Shown: positions 36,709 to 45,412 of the stretch, one piece after another
How the letters are laid out: each line of letters starts with the position of its first letter
How positions within the stretch are numbered: the stretch's first letter is position 1
Position numbers and translations under genes: made by a program
Origin: Bradyrhizobium uaiense
GTDB lineage: Bacteria; Pseudomonadota; Alphaproteobacteria; Rhizobiales; Xanthobacteraceae
Assembly (NCBI RefSeq): GCF_010811875.1
Contig: NZ_VKHP01000004.1
Coordinates: 38,255 to 102,254, forward strand
DNA: 64,000 bases
Direction of reading: 5' to 3'
The notes under the pieces: model-generated
Told to the model about the DNA's origin: nothing
What the model saw: only the letters and a program-made list of their open reading frames with translations
Databases searched by the model: none

Positions 36709-37687
36709 AATCTGCTCCCTTCCTCATGACGCATCGAAAACCAACGTGGCTCGTGGACGTATCCACCGCTTCCGCATGGCGCGCAGCCGGGCGATAGCGA
36801 CGGCAGTAGTTCGGCGCGCAGAGATGCGAGCCGCCTTTGAGAACCTTGCGGGGAATCTTGATCTTGGGCAGAGACGGATCGTGACTGGCTTGCTCTTGCC
36901 CACCGCGCGGATTGTGCGGAATGCAGCACGCCTTGGCAGCATCGGGTTCATGTCTGGTGGACCACCAATCTGTGGTCCACTCCCAGACGTTGCCGATCAT
37001 GTCATGGAGGCCATAGCCATTTACCGGGAATGCGGTGACGGGTGAGGTGCGCGCGTAGCCATCGCTGCTGAGATTTTCGTACGGAAATGCGCCTTGCCAG
37101 GTATTCGCCATTGGCCTGCCGCCGGGCATGAACTCGTCGCCCCAGGCGAACTCGGCTCCGTCGAGGCCGCCGCGTGCGGCAAACTCCCACTCGGCTTCGG
37201 TCGGCAAATCCTTGCCAGCCCATCTCGCGTAGGCCTCAGCATCGCGATAGGCAACGTGGACCACGGGATGATCGTCGAGGCCGCTGATCGAACTGCGGGG
37301 GCCGTACGGCCGGCGCCAGTCGGCGCCAAACTTGAAATTCCACCATTGCGACCAGTCGCGCAAATCGACCGGACGCTTCGGTGGTGTGAAAACCAGCGAG
37401 CCTGCCTTGAGCATGTGCGGCAGTGCGCCTGGATAGTCCTTTGCGTCAGGCCGCGTCTCCGCTGACGTCACGTAGCCTGTTGCGTTGACGAACTTGCGAA
37501 AATCGCGATTGGTGACCGGCGTCCGGTCCATCCAGAAGCCGCTCACCGAGACGCGATGGACCGGCGCCTCTTCGGCATAGTGCCTGTCGGAGCCCATACG
37601 GAACGTGCCGCCCGGAATCCAGACCATACCCCTCTCACCGGGCCCATCCGACAAAGGTACGCCTGCCGCAACGCCAACGTCTTGCAT
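36689..37687 (-). CDS. formylglycine-generating enzyme (sulfatase-modifying factor)
   Basis: 332 residues, no signal peptide, so cytosolic. It opens with MVWIPGGTFRMGSDRHYAEE and has DLPTEAEWEFAARGG and DMIGNVWEWTTDWW of the FGE-sulfatase family. The two active-site cysteines of copper-dependent aerobic FGE are present in HLCAPNYCRRYRPAAR (Cys290, Cys295). It oxidises the Cys of the sulfatase motif to formylglycine using O2 before Tat export. The 20-bp overlap with the sulfatase gene supports that as its first client; the sulfatase at 38480-41032 (CSPTR) is a second likely client. The start is the first ATG; its ribosome site is weak. Confidence 0.92.
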   Translation of the reverse strand: MQDVGVAAGVPLSDGPGERGMVWIPGGTFRMGSDRHYAEEAPVHRVSVSGFWMDRTPVTNRDFRKFVNATGYVTSAETRPDAKDYPGALPHMLKAGSLVFTPPKRPVDLRDWSQWWNFKFGADWRRPYGPRSSISGLDDHPVVHVAYRDAEAYARWAGKDLPTEAEWEFAARGGLDGAEFAWGDEFMPGGRPMANTWQGAFPYENLSSDGYARTSPVTAFPVNGYGLHDMIGNVWEWTTDWWSTRHEPDAAKACCIPHNPRGGQEQASHDPSLPKIKIPRKVLKGGSHLCAPNYCRRYRPAARHAEAVDTSTSHVGFRCVMRKGADYERGQG

Positions 37688-38024
37688 AGGCTACTCGCAG
37701 TGAACGAGTTTCAAAGTTACGAGCGCCGCCCCGAGCAATTTCGAGAATCTCTCGGCAGCTTTCTAGCGCGCCGATTCGTCGGGGGAGCGTTTAACGCCTT
37801 GGTCAGTCGAAAAGACGATCGAGCATCTGAAGTGCGAGGCCGACTACGCCCTTCGCAGCGGCACAACCTATAGCATCACGTTGAGCCGGGCAGCGAAGGT
37901 TTGCAATCATGCTTGTAACAACTAATAAGTGTCAAGGCGCGACTACAACCCAGAACACCCTGGATCAAGTCATGAGGACGTCCGGTCTATCCCCCGGCAG
38001 CAGGCGCCGCGGCGACAATACGGA
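37688..38024. other. intergenic region upstream of the FGE-sulfatase operon
   Basis: About 340 bp. It must carry the leftward promoter for FGE-sulfatase. I saw no FixK/FNR dyad, sigma-54 element or clear hairpin. Base composition is lower in GC than the flanking genes. Confidence 0.4.
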
Positions 38025-38390
38025 TTAGTTTGGAGCCTTTTTCTTTTTGCTCGCGCCCCTCAAAGCTGCTGCCGAGGTCGTGACTGATCCATCAGTCATT
38101 TGAAGACAGGTCAAAAGATCGACATAGCTCGCTTCGCCTATCGTCGCCTCGGCCTCACACTGGGTCCTGACTGCCGTGGAGTACGAAGACCAAATCCGGC
38201 TCAGCTGTTCACGCGCTGAGTTCTCATCGCTCAAACACTTGTCTAAACTTTGAGGCAAGCTCAAATTCATCGCCTTGTCGGCTTCTACCGACGCTCTGCA
38301 AGTAGCCTCGACGTTGAATTTTGGGACAGCATCGGAAATGGGCGTCAACAATTGAGTAGCCGCCGCCATGGCCATGATTACCGGGTGCAT
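38025..38390 (-). CDS. small exported protein of unknown function
   Basis: 121 residues. The N-terminus MHPVIMAMAAATQLLTPISDA is a likely signal peptide. The rest has four cysteines in two pairs (ATCRASVEADKAMNL, SLDKCLSDENSAREQ, VRTQCEAEATIGEA, LLTCLQMTDGS) and ends in a Lys-rich tail KKKKAPN. The evenly spaced Cys resemble a helical hairpin held by two disulfides. No family named. It lies between the FGE operon and the second sulfatase on the same strand, 89 bp after the latter's stop side. Confidence 0.6.
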   Translation of the reverse strand: MHPVIMAMAAATQLLTPISDAVPKFNVEATCRASVEADKAMNLSLPQSLDKCLSDENSAREQLSRIWSSYSTAVRTQCEAEATIGEASYVDLLTCLQMTDGSVTTSAAALRGASKKKKAPN

Positions 38391-38479
38391 GGGATGTCCT
38401 CTCCATTACCGGGCTGCCCTGTGCGAGCCGCCCGTCATCCAAGCCCATCCGCGCCGCACCGAGATGCGACCCTGCCAAG

Positions 38480-41032
38480 TCACTTCGCGTCCTGAGCGGC
38501 GCGATGCGCCTCCGCCAGCTTCTTCTCGTCCTCGGGCGTCAGCTGCGGCGGTTCGACAGAGATCGTCAGCTTGTTGAGCTTGCCGGTGAACGTGAACGGG
38601 ATTTGATAGTCGCGGTCGTCCACCGGCGAGCCGGTCTTCGAACCGATGTCGAAGGTCTCGTCGAGCGGCATACCAAACGGAATTGTCTTCTCCATCTTCT
38701 GCGTCGCGACGACCTTGCCGTCCACGCTTAATATTCCGGTCGCGGGACGGCCGACGCCGCTCAGGTTATTGAAGGCAAGCGTGGCGAAGCCGAGTCCGTC
38801 ATATTTGAAGTCGAATACGATTGTGTGCTTGCCGGGCGAGAGCGCGTCGGGACCTTCCCAGCGGACCCAGTTGACGTCGAGTTGGTTGTAGTTGAACACC
38901 GGTTTGCCCTTCAGCAGATATGGCCCGTACCCGCTAAACCGTCCGCCTTCGGCAACAATCGAACCTTCGCCGCCTCCTTGCGGCACGTCGATATCCGCCG
39001 TGATCGTGAAGGAGGTGTTGAGGAACTGCGGGGCCACGCTGTCGGGCAACCCGGTGACCGGCATCAAATAGGTAAACACCTTTCGTCCCGCCGTTACCGA
39101 GGGGCGCTCGGACACCCAGCGCGTTATCACCGAAGCATCGAGCGGCAGGACCTGGTATTTGGCAAACTCGCCAAACATCAGGTCCGTCATCTCCCTCACC
39201 TTGTCAGGATTGGCCGCGGCCACGTCGGTGGACTGCGTCCAATCGTGCCGGAGATCGTACAACTCCATCTTGAAAGCGGTGGCGGGATTCTCGATCGCAC
39301 TGCCGACAAGTTGCCACGGCGGGCGGTTGGGCAGCGCGCTGAGCATCCAGCCGTCGTTGTAGAGCCCACCAACGCCCAGCATCTCGAAGTACTGGGTGTG
39401 GTGCGGCGACGGCGCCTCGGCGTTGGCCTTGTCGAAGCTGTAGGCCAGGCTGACGCCCTCGATCGGCTTTTGCGCGATGCCGTCCACCATGGTCAGTGCG
39501 GGAATGCCCGTCGCCTCCAGGATGGTCGGCACGATATCGATGACATGGTGGAACTGACTGCGAATGCCACCCTTGTCGGTGATACGCGCCGGCCAGGAGA
39601 TCGCCATACCGTTGCGCGTGCCGCGGAAGTACGACGCAATCTGCTTGGTCCATTTGAAGGGCGTGTCGAATGCCCAGGCCCATCCGACGGCGTAATGCGG
39701 GAAGGTCTTGTCGGTGCCCCAGACATCGTAATACTTCAGCAGTTCGGGGATCGTCATATTGACGCCGTTGATCGAGAGATTCTCCGAGATCGTGCCATTC
39801 AGCGTGCCTTCCGCGCTTCCGCCGTTGTCGCCGCTGATGAAGATGATGAGCGTGTTGTCGAGTCTGCCAAGGTCCTGCACCGCCTGGACGACGCGGCCGA
39901 TTTCGTGGTCGGTGTACATGAGATATGCGGCGTATACGTCGGCTTCCCGGATGAACATTTTCTTCTCGTCGGCTGACAGGGTGTCCCATGTCTTGAGCAG
40001 ATCATCCGGCCAGGCTGTCAGCTTGGCATCCCGGGGGACGATGCCGAGCTTCTTTTGATTGGCGAAGATCTGGTCGCGGAGCGCGTTCCAGCCCTTGTCG
40101 AACAAGTGCAGGTCGGTCGCTTTCTTGATCCATTCGGGCGTCGGATGATGCGGCGCGTGGGTGCCGCCCGGGACATAGTAGAGAAAGAACGGCATCGACG
40201 GATTGATCGAGTTCAATTGGTTCAACCAGCCGATGGCATCATCGGCCATGGCAGTGGTCAGATTCCACCCCGGCTGCCCGACATAGGGAGTGATCCGCGT
40301 CGTGTTGCGATACAGCAGCGGAGTCCACTGGCTGGTATCGCCGGCGATGAAGCCGTAGAAATACTCAAAACCCATGCCGGTCGGCCATTGATCGAACGGC
40401 CCAGCCTGGCTGGTTTGATAGGTTGGCGTGTTGTGATCCTTTCCGAACCAGGAGGTGCGATAGCCGTTCTCCGTGAGAATGCGGCCGATCGTGGCGGCGT
40501 CCTTGGGGATGATGCTGTTGTAGCCGGGGAATCCCGTCGCCATCTCGCCGATGACGCCGTACCCCGCACTGTGGTGATTGCGCCCGGTAATGAGGGCGGC
40601 ACGGGTCGGAGAGCACAGCGAGGTCGTATGGAAGTTGGTGTAGCACAGCCCGCTGGCAGCGATACGATCGAGCGTCGGGGTTGGAATCACCCCGCCGAAC
40701 GTCGCAGGGGCGCCGAAGCCGACATCGTCGGTCATGATCAAGAGGATGTTCGGCGCATCTTTCGGCGGTACCACCCGCGCCGGCCACGCCGACTTCGACT
40801 GCGCGGCGTTGAGCCCTATGTCGCCCCGAAACTGCTGGGGCGATGCGGGTAGATATCGACCATCGATCGTTGTCGTGGCACTGGGCGAGCCGGGCGTGCC
40901 GGTGGTTTGTTGAGCGTACGCCGAGGGGATGCTCGCCATCACCATGACTGCGGACAATCCGATTGCCGGCCAAACGGTGGCACCCGCAGTGGTGCCGTCA
41001 AGTCGTGTCACGATTTTTGAGAAGGTACCCAT
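38480..41032 (-). CDS. large exported arylsulfatase-type sulfatase
   Basis: 850 residues with a Sec-like signal (cleavage near SAYA-QQ) and no twin Arg. The metal site is NILLIMTDDVGFGAPATFGG. The formylglycine motif is the canonical LCSPTRAALITGRNHHS (Cys140). Further sulfatase blocks are TSWFGKDHNTP and FISGDNGGSAEG. A C-terminal ~200 residues (KHTIVFDFKYDGLGFATLAF) form a beta-rich region outside the catalytic fold. Length and features match the AtsA-like sulfatases of proteobacteria. A cytosolic FGE acting before Sec export would have to modify an unfolded chain, which FGE can do. It is transcribed away from the channel gene, with a FixK-type box in the shared 442-bp spacer. Confidence 0.9.
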   Translation of the reverse strand: MGTFSKIVTRLDGTTAGATVWPAIGLSAVMVMASIPSAYAQQTTGTPGSPSATTTIDGRYLPASPQQFRGDIGLNAAQSKSAWPARVVPPKDAPNILLIMTDDVGFGAPATFGGVIPTPTLDRIAASGLCYTNFHTTSLCSPTRAALITGRNHHSAGYGVIGEMATGFPGYNSIIPKDAATIGRILTENGYRTSWFGKDHNTPTYQTSQAGPFDQWPTGMGFEYFYGFIAGDTSQWTPLLYRNTTRITPYVGQPGWNLTTAMADDAIGWLNQLNSINPSMPFFLYYVPGGTHAPHHPTPEWIKKATDLHLFDKGWNALRDQIFANQKKLGIVPRDAKLTAWPDDLLKTWDTLSADEKKMFIREADVYAAYLMYTDHEIGRVVQAVQDLGRLDNTLIIFISGDNGGSAEGTLNGTISENLSINGVNMTIPELLKYYDVWGTDKTFPHYAVGWAWAFDTPFKWTKQIASYFRGTRNGMAISWPARITDKGGIRSQFHHVIDIVPTILEATGIPALTMVDGIAQKPIEGVSLAYSFDKANAEAPSPHHTQYFEMLGVGGLYNDGWMLSALPNRPPWQLVGSAIENPATAFKMELYDLRHDWTQSTDVAAANPDKVREMTDLMFGEFAKYQVLPLDASVITRWVSERPSVTAGRKVFTYLMPVTGLPDSVAPQFLNTSFTITADIDVPQGGGEGSIVAEGGRFSGYGPYLLKGKPVFNYNQLDVNWVRWEGPDALSPGKHTIVFDFKYDGLGFATLAFNNLSGVGRPATGILSVDGKVVATQKMEKTIPFGMPLDETFDIGSKTGSPVDDRDYQIPFTFTGKLNKLTISVEPPQLTPEDEKKLAEAHRAAQDAK

Positions 41033-41474
41033 TGCGTTCTCTGATCAAAGGCTTGCTTCGCGGGAAGAGGGCTTCGGTCTCAACGTCGACATAACGACTT
41101 GCCCTTCCTTACAGGAGAAAGCGAATCTTGGGCGACGTCCGAAAAGATGGTCGTTAGAACTGGAAAAGCGGTGGCCAAGTCACAACGCAGCGTCTGCGAA
41201 CCAGGCAGGACGAGATGCTCCAGCAACGCGTCCTTCTGTTATTGATCTAGATCAATCGGGCCAGCAGCCGTTGTCTTGTCGAGAGCGCCCTGACAGTTAT
41301 GCAAAAGCGGCGGGGCTGTGGCATGTGAGACACAACCTTTACAATATAAGGCCGGCTGAGCGCAAGTATGCCGATTTTGGATAGACGAACGGCGGCGTCA
41401 GCTTATTCTTTCCGAGTTTCCTGTCGCCGGAGCCTCCCGGCAACGACGGGATCGCGAGAGTCGGGGGATCAGCG
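41033..41474. other. shared control region, sulfatase and channel genes
   Basis: 442 bp between divergent genes. The only clear element is the FixK/FNR-type box at 41242-41255, almost centred (about 210 bp from the sulfatase start and 219 bp from the channel start). Nothing else was recognised. Confidence 0.5.
41242..41255. promoter_or_regulatory. FixK/FNR-type box between sulfatase and channel genes
   Basis: TTGATCTAGATCAA, identical to the box at 31201-31214, flanked here by A and T to give a 16-bp dyad. It is the same perfect consensus and could activate either divergent gene. Confidence 0.75.
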
Positions 41475-42563
41475 ATGCGGTACCTTGGACTGGGTTTGGG
41501 ACGCAGATTTTCGCAGCGGCATTTCAGTGTTGGGGCGCTTGCCGCTCTGCTGGTGCTTTCCACCCAAGCGGCTCGCGCCGATGAAGGTGGTGTGAGCTTT
41601 TGGGTACCCGGATTTTTTGGCAGCCTCGCGGCTGTTCCTCAGCAGGCGCCGGGCTGGTCGGTGACCTCGATTTATTATCATGACTCGGTTTCCGCCGGGG
41701 CCGACGTGGCGCGGGCGCGCGAGATCACGCTCGGCCGCATTCCCGCGAATCTGAACGTCAACGTGAGCGCCAACGTCAATGCGAATGTGAATCTTGGCTT
41801 TGTGGCCGGGACCTACACCTTTGCGACACCGGTGCTTGGTGGTCAGGCCTCTGCCACCCTGCTGGCGGCCTACGGCTCCAACTCCACGTCGCTCGCGGGA
41901 TCGCTTGTGGGGACATTGACGGGACCGGGCGGCGGAACGTTCCCCTTCTCCCGGTTCGACAGCATCGACAGTTCACTCATTGCATTTGGCGATCTGGTGC
42001 CGCAGTTCGCGCTGCGCTGGAATGCCGGCGTCAACAACTACATGACCTACATTACCGCCGACCTCCCGGCCGGCGCCTACCAGTCGACCCGCCTTGCGAA
42101 TTTAGGGATTGGGCACTGGGCAATCGACGCGGGCGGCGGCTACACCTACTTCAATCCACAGACCGGGCATGAGTTTTCGGCGGTGCTGGGGTTCACCTAC
42201 AACTTCGTCAACCCCTCCACTCAATATCAAAGCGGCGTCGACATGCACCTCGACTGGGGCGCGTCGCAATTCCTGACCAAGCAGTGGCAGGTCGGCCTCG
42301 TCGGTTACCTTTATCAGCAGATCGGCTGCGACAGCGGCTCCGGCGACCGTGTCGGCTGCTTCCAGTCGCGGGTCGTTGGCGTCGGCCCGCAGGTCGGTTA
42401 CATTTTCCCGGTCGGGGACATGCAGGGATATCTCAACCTGAAGGCTTACGGCGAGTTCGCCAATGAAAATCGGCCGGCGGGCTGGAACCTCTGGCTGACG
42501 TTCAATCTTCAGCCCGCGGCGCCGACGCCGCCGACATCCTCAAGGCCGAGATTCACGAAATAG
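41475..42563 (+). CDS. outer-membrane channel, SphA / phenol-degradation MetA-like family
   Basis: 362 residues with a Sec signal peptide ending AARADEGG. The mature chain is a predicted beta barrel: SFWVPGFFGSLAAVPQQAPGWS near the start is typical of the SphA / Phenol_MetA_deg family, and the C-terminal strand WNLWLTFNL suits BAM recognition. A run of alternating Asn-Val (NVNVSANVNANVNL, ~97-110) forms an unusual polar strand. Such channels take hydrophobic or aromatic compounds through the outer membrane. Placed beside two sulfatases and a FixK box, uptake of sulfate esters or of the released alcohols is a plausible role. Confidence 0.8.
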   Translation: MRYLGLGLGRRFSQRHFSVGALAALLVLSTQAARADEGGVSFWVPGFFGSLAAVPQQAPGWSVTSIYYHDSVSAGADVARAREITLGRIPANLNVNVSANVNANVNLGFVAGTYTFATPVLGGQASATLLAAYGSNSTSLAGSLVGTLTGPGGGTFPFSRFDSIDSSLIAFGDLVPQFALRWNAGVNNYMTYITADLPAGAYQSTRLANLGIGHWAIDAGGGYTYFNPQTGHEFSAVLGFTYNFVNPSTQYQSGVDMHLDWGASQFLTKQWQVGLVGYLYQQIGCDSGSGDRVGCFQSRVVGVGPQVGYIFPVGDMQGYLNLKAYGEFANENRPAGWNLWLTFNLQPAAPTPPTSSRPRFTK

Positions 42564-42664
42564 CAGCGCGGTGACGCTGCCCCCAGCGCCGCGCTGAAGG
42601 ATTAAGCTGACCCGGCGGTAGCAACGCAATCAGCCACTCCGCAGGCGTACGGACATGTCCGAGT

Positions 42665-42761
42665 TGGGTCAATTGCGTCGATCTTGCCGATGCTCGGTGG
42701 GTCCGGTTTATCCTCGTCGGCCGACACGCAGAAGAATGCCGGGTTTCGTCGGTATGGACCA
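42665..42761. repeat. ~98-bp direct repeat, copy 2
   Basis: Same orientation as copy 1 at 34739-34836, starting TGGGTCAATTGCGTCGATCT and ending GGTATGGACCA. One base shorter and with about ten changes. It lies in the 327-bp gap between the channel gene and the iminopeptidase; no gene was seen in that gap. Confidence 0.8.
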
Positions 42762-42890
42762 GTAAGCGGCAGTCGGCGATCCGGCCGGCGGCTGAAACCC
42801 AGGGCGGGATGAGTTTTGATTAAATCGGCTTGGCGCGGAGAGGTGAATCGTGTTCGTGGCCGAACCGATTCAATCTAACTTCATCCCGAT

Positions 42891-43862
42891 CTAGCTCTTC
42901 GCCGCCAGATCCGCGATCGCCTTCATCACCGCGTTGCGGATGCCGGGATCGTAGAGGATGTGGCCCGCGCCATCGACGATGCGGACTTCGCTGCCCGGCC
43001 AGCGCGCGGCGAGCGCGTGCGATGTCGCGGGCGGACACAGCAGATCGTAGCGGCCCTGCACCAGGAGGCCGGGAATGCCGGCGAGCTTGCCGGCCTCATC
43101 CATCAATTGGTGCGGCCGCATGAAGCAATCGTTGGCGAAGTAGTGCGCCTCCATAAACGGCGTCGCGGGCAGGGCGCCCGATGCCTTGAGATCGAGCCGC
43201 GTCTGCTTCGGCGTGTGTTCCGACAGCGTGCGCTCGGTGTCGTGCCAGGCGCGCGCGGCCGGCGCATGCACGGCCACATCAGAATCGAGGATGCGGCGGT
43301 AATAGGCCGCAAGCGGCGCCGCGCGCTCGTTCTCGGGCAGGAAGTTGAGGAAGTCATCGGAGAGACCGGGATAGAAGCGCGGCAGAGCGCGCAGGAAAAC
43401 GTCTTCCAGCTCTTCGCTGGTGCCGAGGAACGTCGCGCGCAGCACGAGGCCACTGACCCGCTCGGGATGGGCCTGCGCATAGGCCAGCGCCAGCGTCGCG
43501 CCCCAGGAGCCGCCGACCACCATCCAGCGCGCAAAGCCGAAGCGTTCGCGGATCTTCTCCATGTCGGCGATCAGATGCTGCGTCGTGTTGTGGTCGCGGC
43601 TGCCCTTCGGCCGGCTACGGCCGCAACCGCGCTGGTCGAACAGCACGGCGTGGAAGCGCTCGGGATCGAACAGCCGCCGGTGGTCGGGCTGGCAGCCGCT
43701 GCCTGGGCCGCCATGCAGATAGACCGCGGGGATGCCGCCCTCGCGCCCGACGCTCTCGACATACAGATTGTGGTCGTCGCCGACATCGAGCAATTCCGAC
43801 GTCAGCGGCGCAAACGGATCGGATCGCCTTGCGGCCTTGCCGGCGTCGGCGTCAGGCGCCAT
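42891..43862 (-). CDS. pip: proline iminopeptidase
   Basis: 323 residues, alpha/beta hydrolase of peptidase family S33 that removes N-terminal proline. Oxyanion motif HGGPGSGCQPDHRRLFDP, the acyl-site DQRGCGRSRP, nucleophile elbow VVGGSWGATLAL, and the C-terminal His in VDGAGHILYDP are all present. Cytosolic. Its start overlaps the pqqE stop by 11 bp, so it is translated as the last gene of the pqq operon. A role in trimming the PqqA leader or its fragments is possible but unproven. Confidence 0.92.
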   Translation of the reverse strand: MAPDADAGKAARRSDPFAPLTSELLDVGDDHNLYVESVGREGGIPAVYLHGGPGSGCQPDHRRLFDPERFHAVLFDQRGCGRSRPKGSRDHNTTQHLIADMEKIRERFGFARWMVVGGSWGATLALAYAQAHPERVSGLVLRATFLGTSEELEDVFLRALPRFYPGLSDDFLNFLPENERAAPLAAYYRRILDSDVAVHAPAARAWHDTERTLSEHTPKQTRLDLKASGALPATPFMEAHYFANDCFMRPHQLMDEAGKLAGIPGLLVQGRYDLLCPPATSHALAARWPGSEVRIVDGAGHILYDPGIRNAVMKAIADLAAKS

Positions 43863-45096
43863 TGGGGTTGTCCTGGAGCTTGTCCTGATGGTCGTTCGAC
43901 TCCAGCGTGCCGCCGGCGAAGTTGCGGTAGAGGAAGCGGTTCTGCGTGCCGGCGGATTCCCGCTCGGCCTGCTTGAAGATTTCCTCGTGCCGCGGCGACA
44001 GCGCGCAGGCCGGATCGGCGTTGCCGGCGTCGCCGGTCAGCGCGAAGGCCTGGCAGCGGCAGCCGCCGTAATCGACCTCGCGGAATTCGCAGGATTTGCA
44101 CGGCTCCGGCATCCAGCCGGTGCCGCGATAGCGGTTGAAGGCTTCCGAGTTCTGCCAGATCCAGGCGATGGAATGGTTCGAACGCACCGACTCGAATTCG
44201 AGCCCGGTGATGCTTTCGGCGGCATGGCAGGGCAGCACCTTGCCGGCCGGCGAGATGTTGAAGAACTGGCGGCCCCAGCCGCCCATGCATTTCTTCGGCC
44301 GCAGCGCGTAGTAGTCCGGCACGACATAGTCGATCGCGAGCGTGCCCTTCAGGCGCGCTTGCGCTTCCTCGACGATCCGGCTGGTCTCCTCGATCTGCTC
44401 GATGGTCGGCATCAGGGCGGCACGGTTCTTCAGCGCCCAGCCGTAATACTGCACGTTGGCGACTTCGAGCCGGTCGGCGTCGAGATCGAGCGCCATCTGG
44501 ATGATGTCGGACAGCTGATGCAGGTTCTGCCGGTGCATCACGGCGTTCACCGTGAGCGGCATGTCGAGCTCGCGGGTCCATTTCGCGACTTCGAGCTTCT
44601 TCTTGTGCGCGTCCTTCAGCCCTGCGACCCGATCCGCGACATTGGGTTCATTGCCCTGAAAACTGATCTGGACATGGCTGAGGCCGGCATCGGCCAGCGC
44701 CGACAGCTTGTCTTTGGTCAGCAGCACCGCCGAGGTGATCAGGTTGGAATAGAGCCCGACATCGGATGCGTGCTGCACCAGCTCGACGATGTCCTTGCGC
44801 GCGGTCGGCTCGCCGCCGGAGAAATGGATCTGCAATACGCCGAGTTCGGCGAGCTCGCTCAGCACCTTCTTCCATTCCTCGGTGCTGAGCTCGGTCGAGC
44901 CGCGGTCGAGCTCGACCGGGTTGGAGCAATACGGGCATTGCAGCGGGCAGCGGTGGGTGACCTCGAGGAGCACCGCGAGCGGGATGCCGTAGGTCTCGGC
45001 CGCCGACCGGCGGCTCTCCAGCACGGCGAGCCCGTCACTCGGGGCCGCGTTCGGGCCCGGCGATGCGGTCTTGTTGTCGGCGAGCGTGTCACTCAT
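43852..45096 (-). CDS. pqqE: PQQ biosynthesis radical SAM enzyme
   Basis: 414 residues. The radical-SAM cluster is EVTHRCPLQCPYCSNP (Cys50, Cys54, Cys57). A C-terminal SPASM-type Cys set for auxiliary clusters includes KKCMGGWG, CKSCEFRE and CRCQAF. The enzyme forms the carbon-carbon bond between Glu and Tyr of PqqA with PqqD as chaperone. It overlaps pqqD by 4 bp and pip by 11 bp. Order pqqA-B-C-D-E is the classical one. Confidence 0.97.
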   Translation of the reverse strand: MSDTLADNKTASPGPNAAPSDGLAVLESRRSAAETYGIPLAVLLEVTHRCPLQCPYCSNPVELDRGSTELSTEEWKKVLSELAELGVLQIHFSGGEPTARKDIVELVQHASDVGLYSNLITSAVLLTKDKLSALADAGLSHVQISFQGNEPNVADRVAGLKDAHKKKLEVAKWTRELDMPLTVNAVMHRQNLHQLSDIIQMALDLDADRLEVANVQYYGWALKNRAALMPTIEQIEETSRIVEEAQARLKGTLAIDYVVPDYYALRPKKCMGGWGRQFFNISPAGKVLPCHAAESITGLEFESVRSNHSIAWIWQNSEAFNRYRGTGWMPEPCKSCEFREVDYGGCRCQAFALTGDAGNADPACALSPRHEEIFKQAERESAGTQNRFLYRNFAGGTLESNDHQDKLQDNPNGA

Positions 45097-45401
45097 GCTG
45101 TGCTCTCGCGCGCTTCGGTGAGAAAGCCCTTGTCGGCCAGATCCTGCAACATCGCCACCACGTCGGTCGCGATCGCCTCGCGTGGCGCTGCGTATTTTTC
45201 CGCGAGCTGGTCCACCATCGCGGCGACGCTGCGTACGCCGTCGCAGAGCTGCAGCACCTCGACCGCGATCTCATCGGGCGCCAGCACGCGCTCCGGTGCC
45301 AGGATCACCCAGACCTGCCGCGTCTCGTCGAATTTCAGCTTGGTGTGGCGCGGCAGTTTCGGCCGGCTGGTCTCGCTGACGCTGATGTTGCGGCTGGCCA
45401 T
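45093..45401 (-). CDS. pqqD: PQQ biosynthesis peptide chaperone
   Basis: 102 residues from ATG of MASRNISVSETSRPKLPRH; the open frame runs back into pqqC without family similarity. Conserved PqqD elements are HTKLKFDETRQVWVILAPER and LAPDEIAVEVLQLCDG. It binds PqqA and presents it to PqqE in a winged-helix-like fold. Its 3' end overlaps pqqE by 4 bp; pqqC ends 11 bp upstream. Confidence 0.95.
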   Translation of the reverse strand: MASRNISVSETSRPKLPRHTKLKFDETRQVWVILAPERVLAPDEIAVEVLQLCDGVRSVAAMVDQLAEKYAAPREAIATDVVAMLQDLADKGFLTEARESTA

Positions 45402-45412
45402 GACCCTGTTTC

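Noticed and set aside
37556..37873. A 105-codon + strand frame opposite the 5' end of the FGE gene
   Set aside because: Antisense to the FGE N-terminus for a third of its length, no ribosome site or motif in the remainder.
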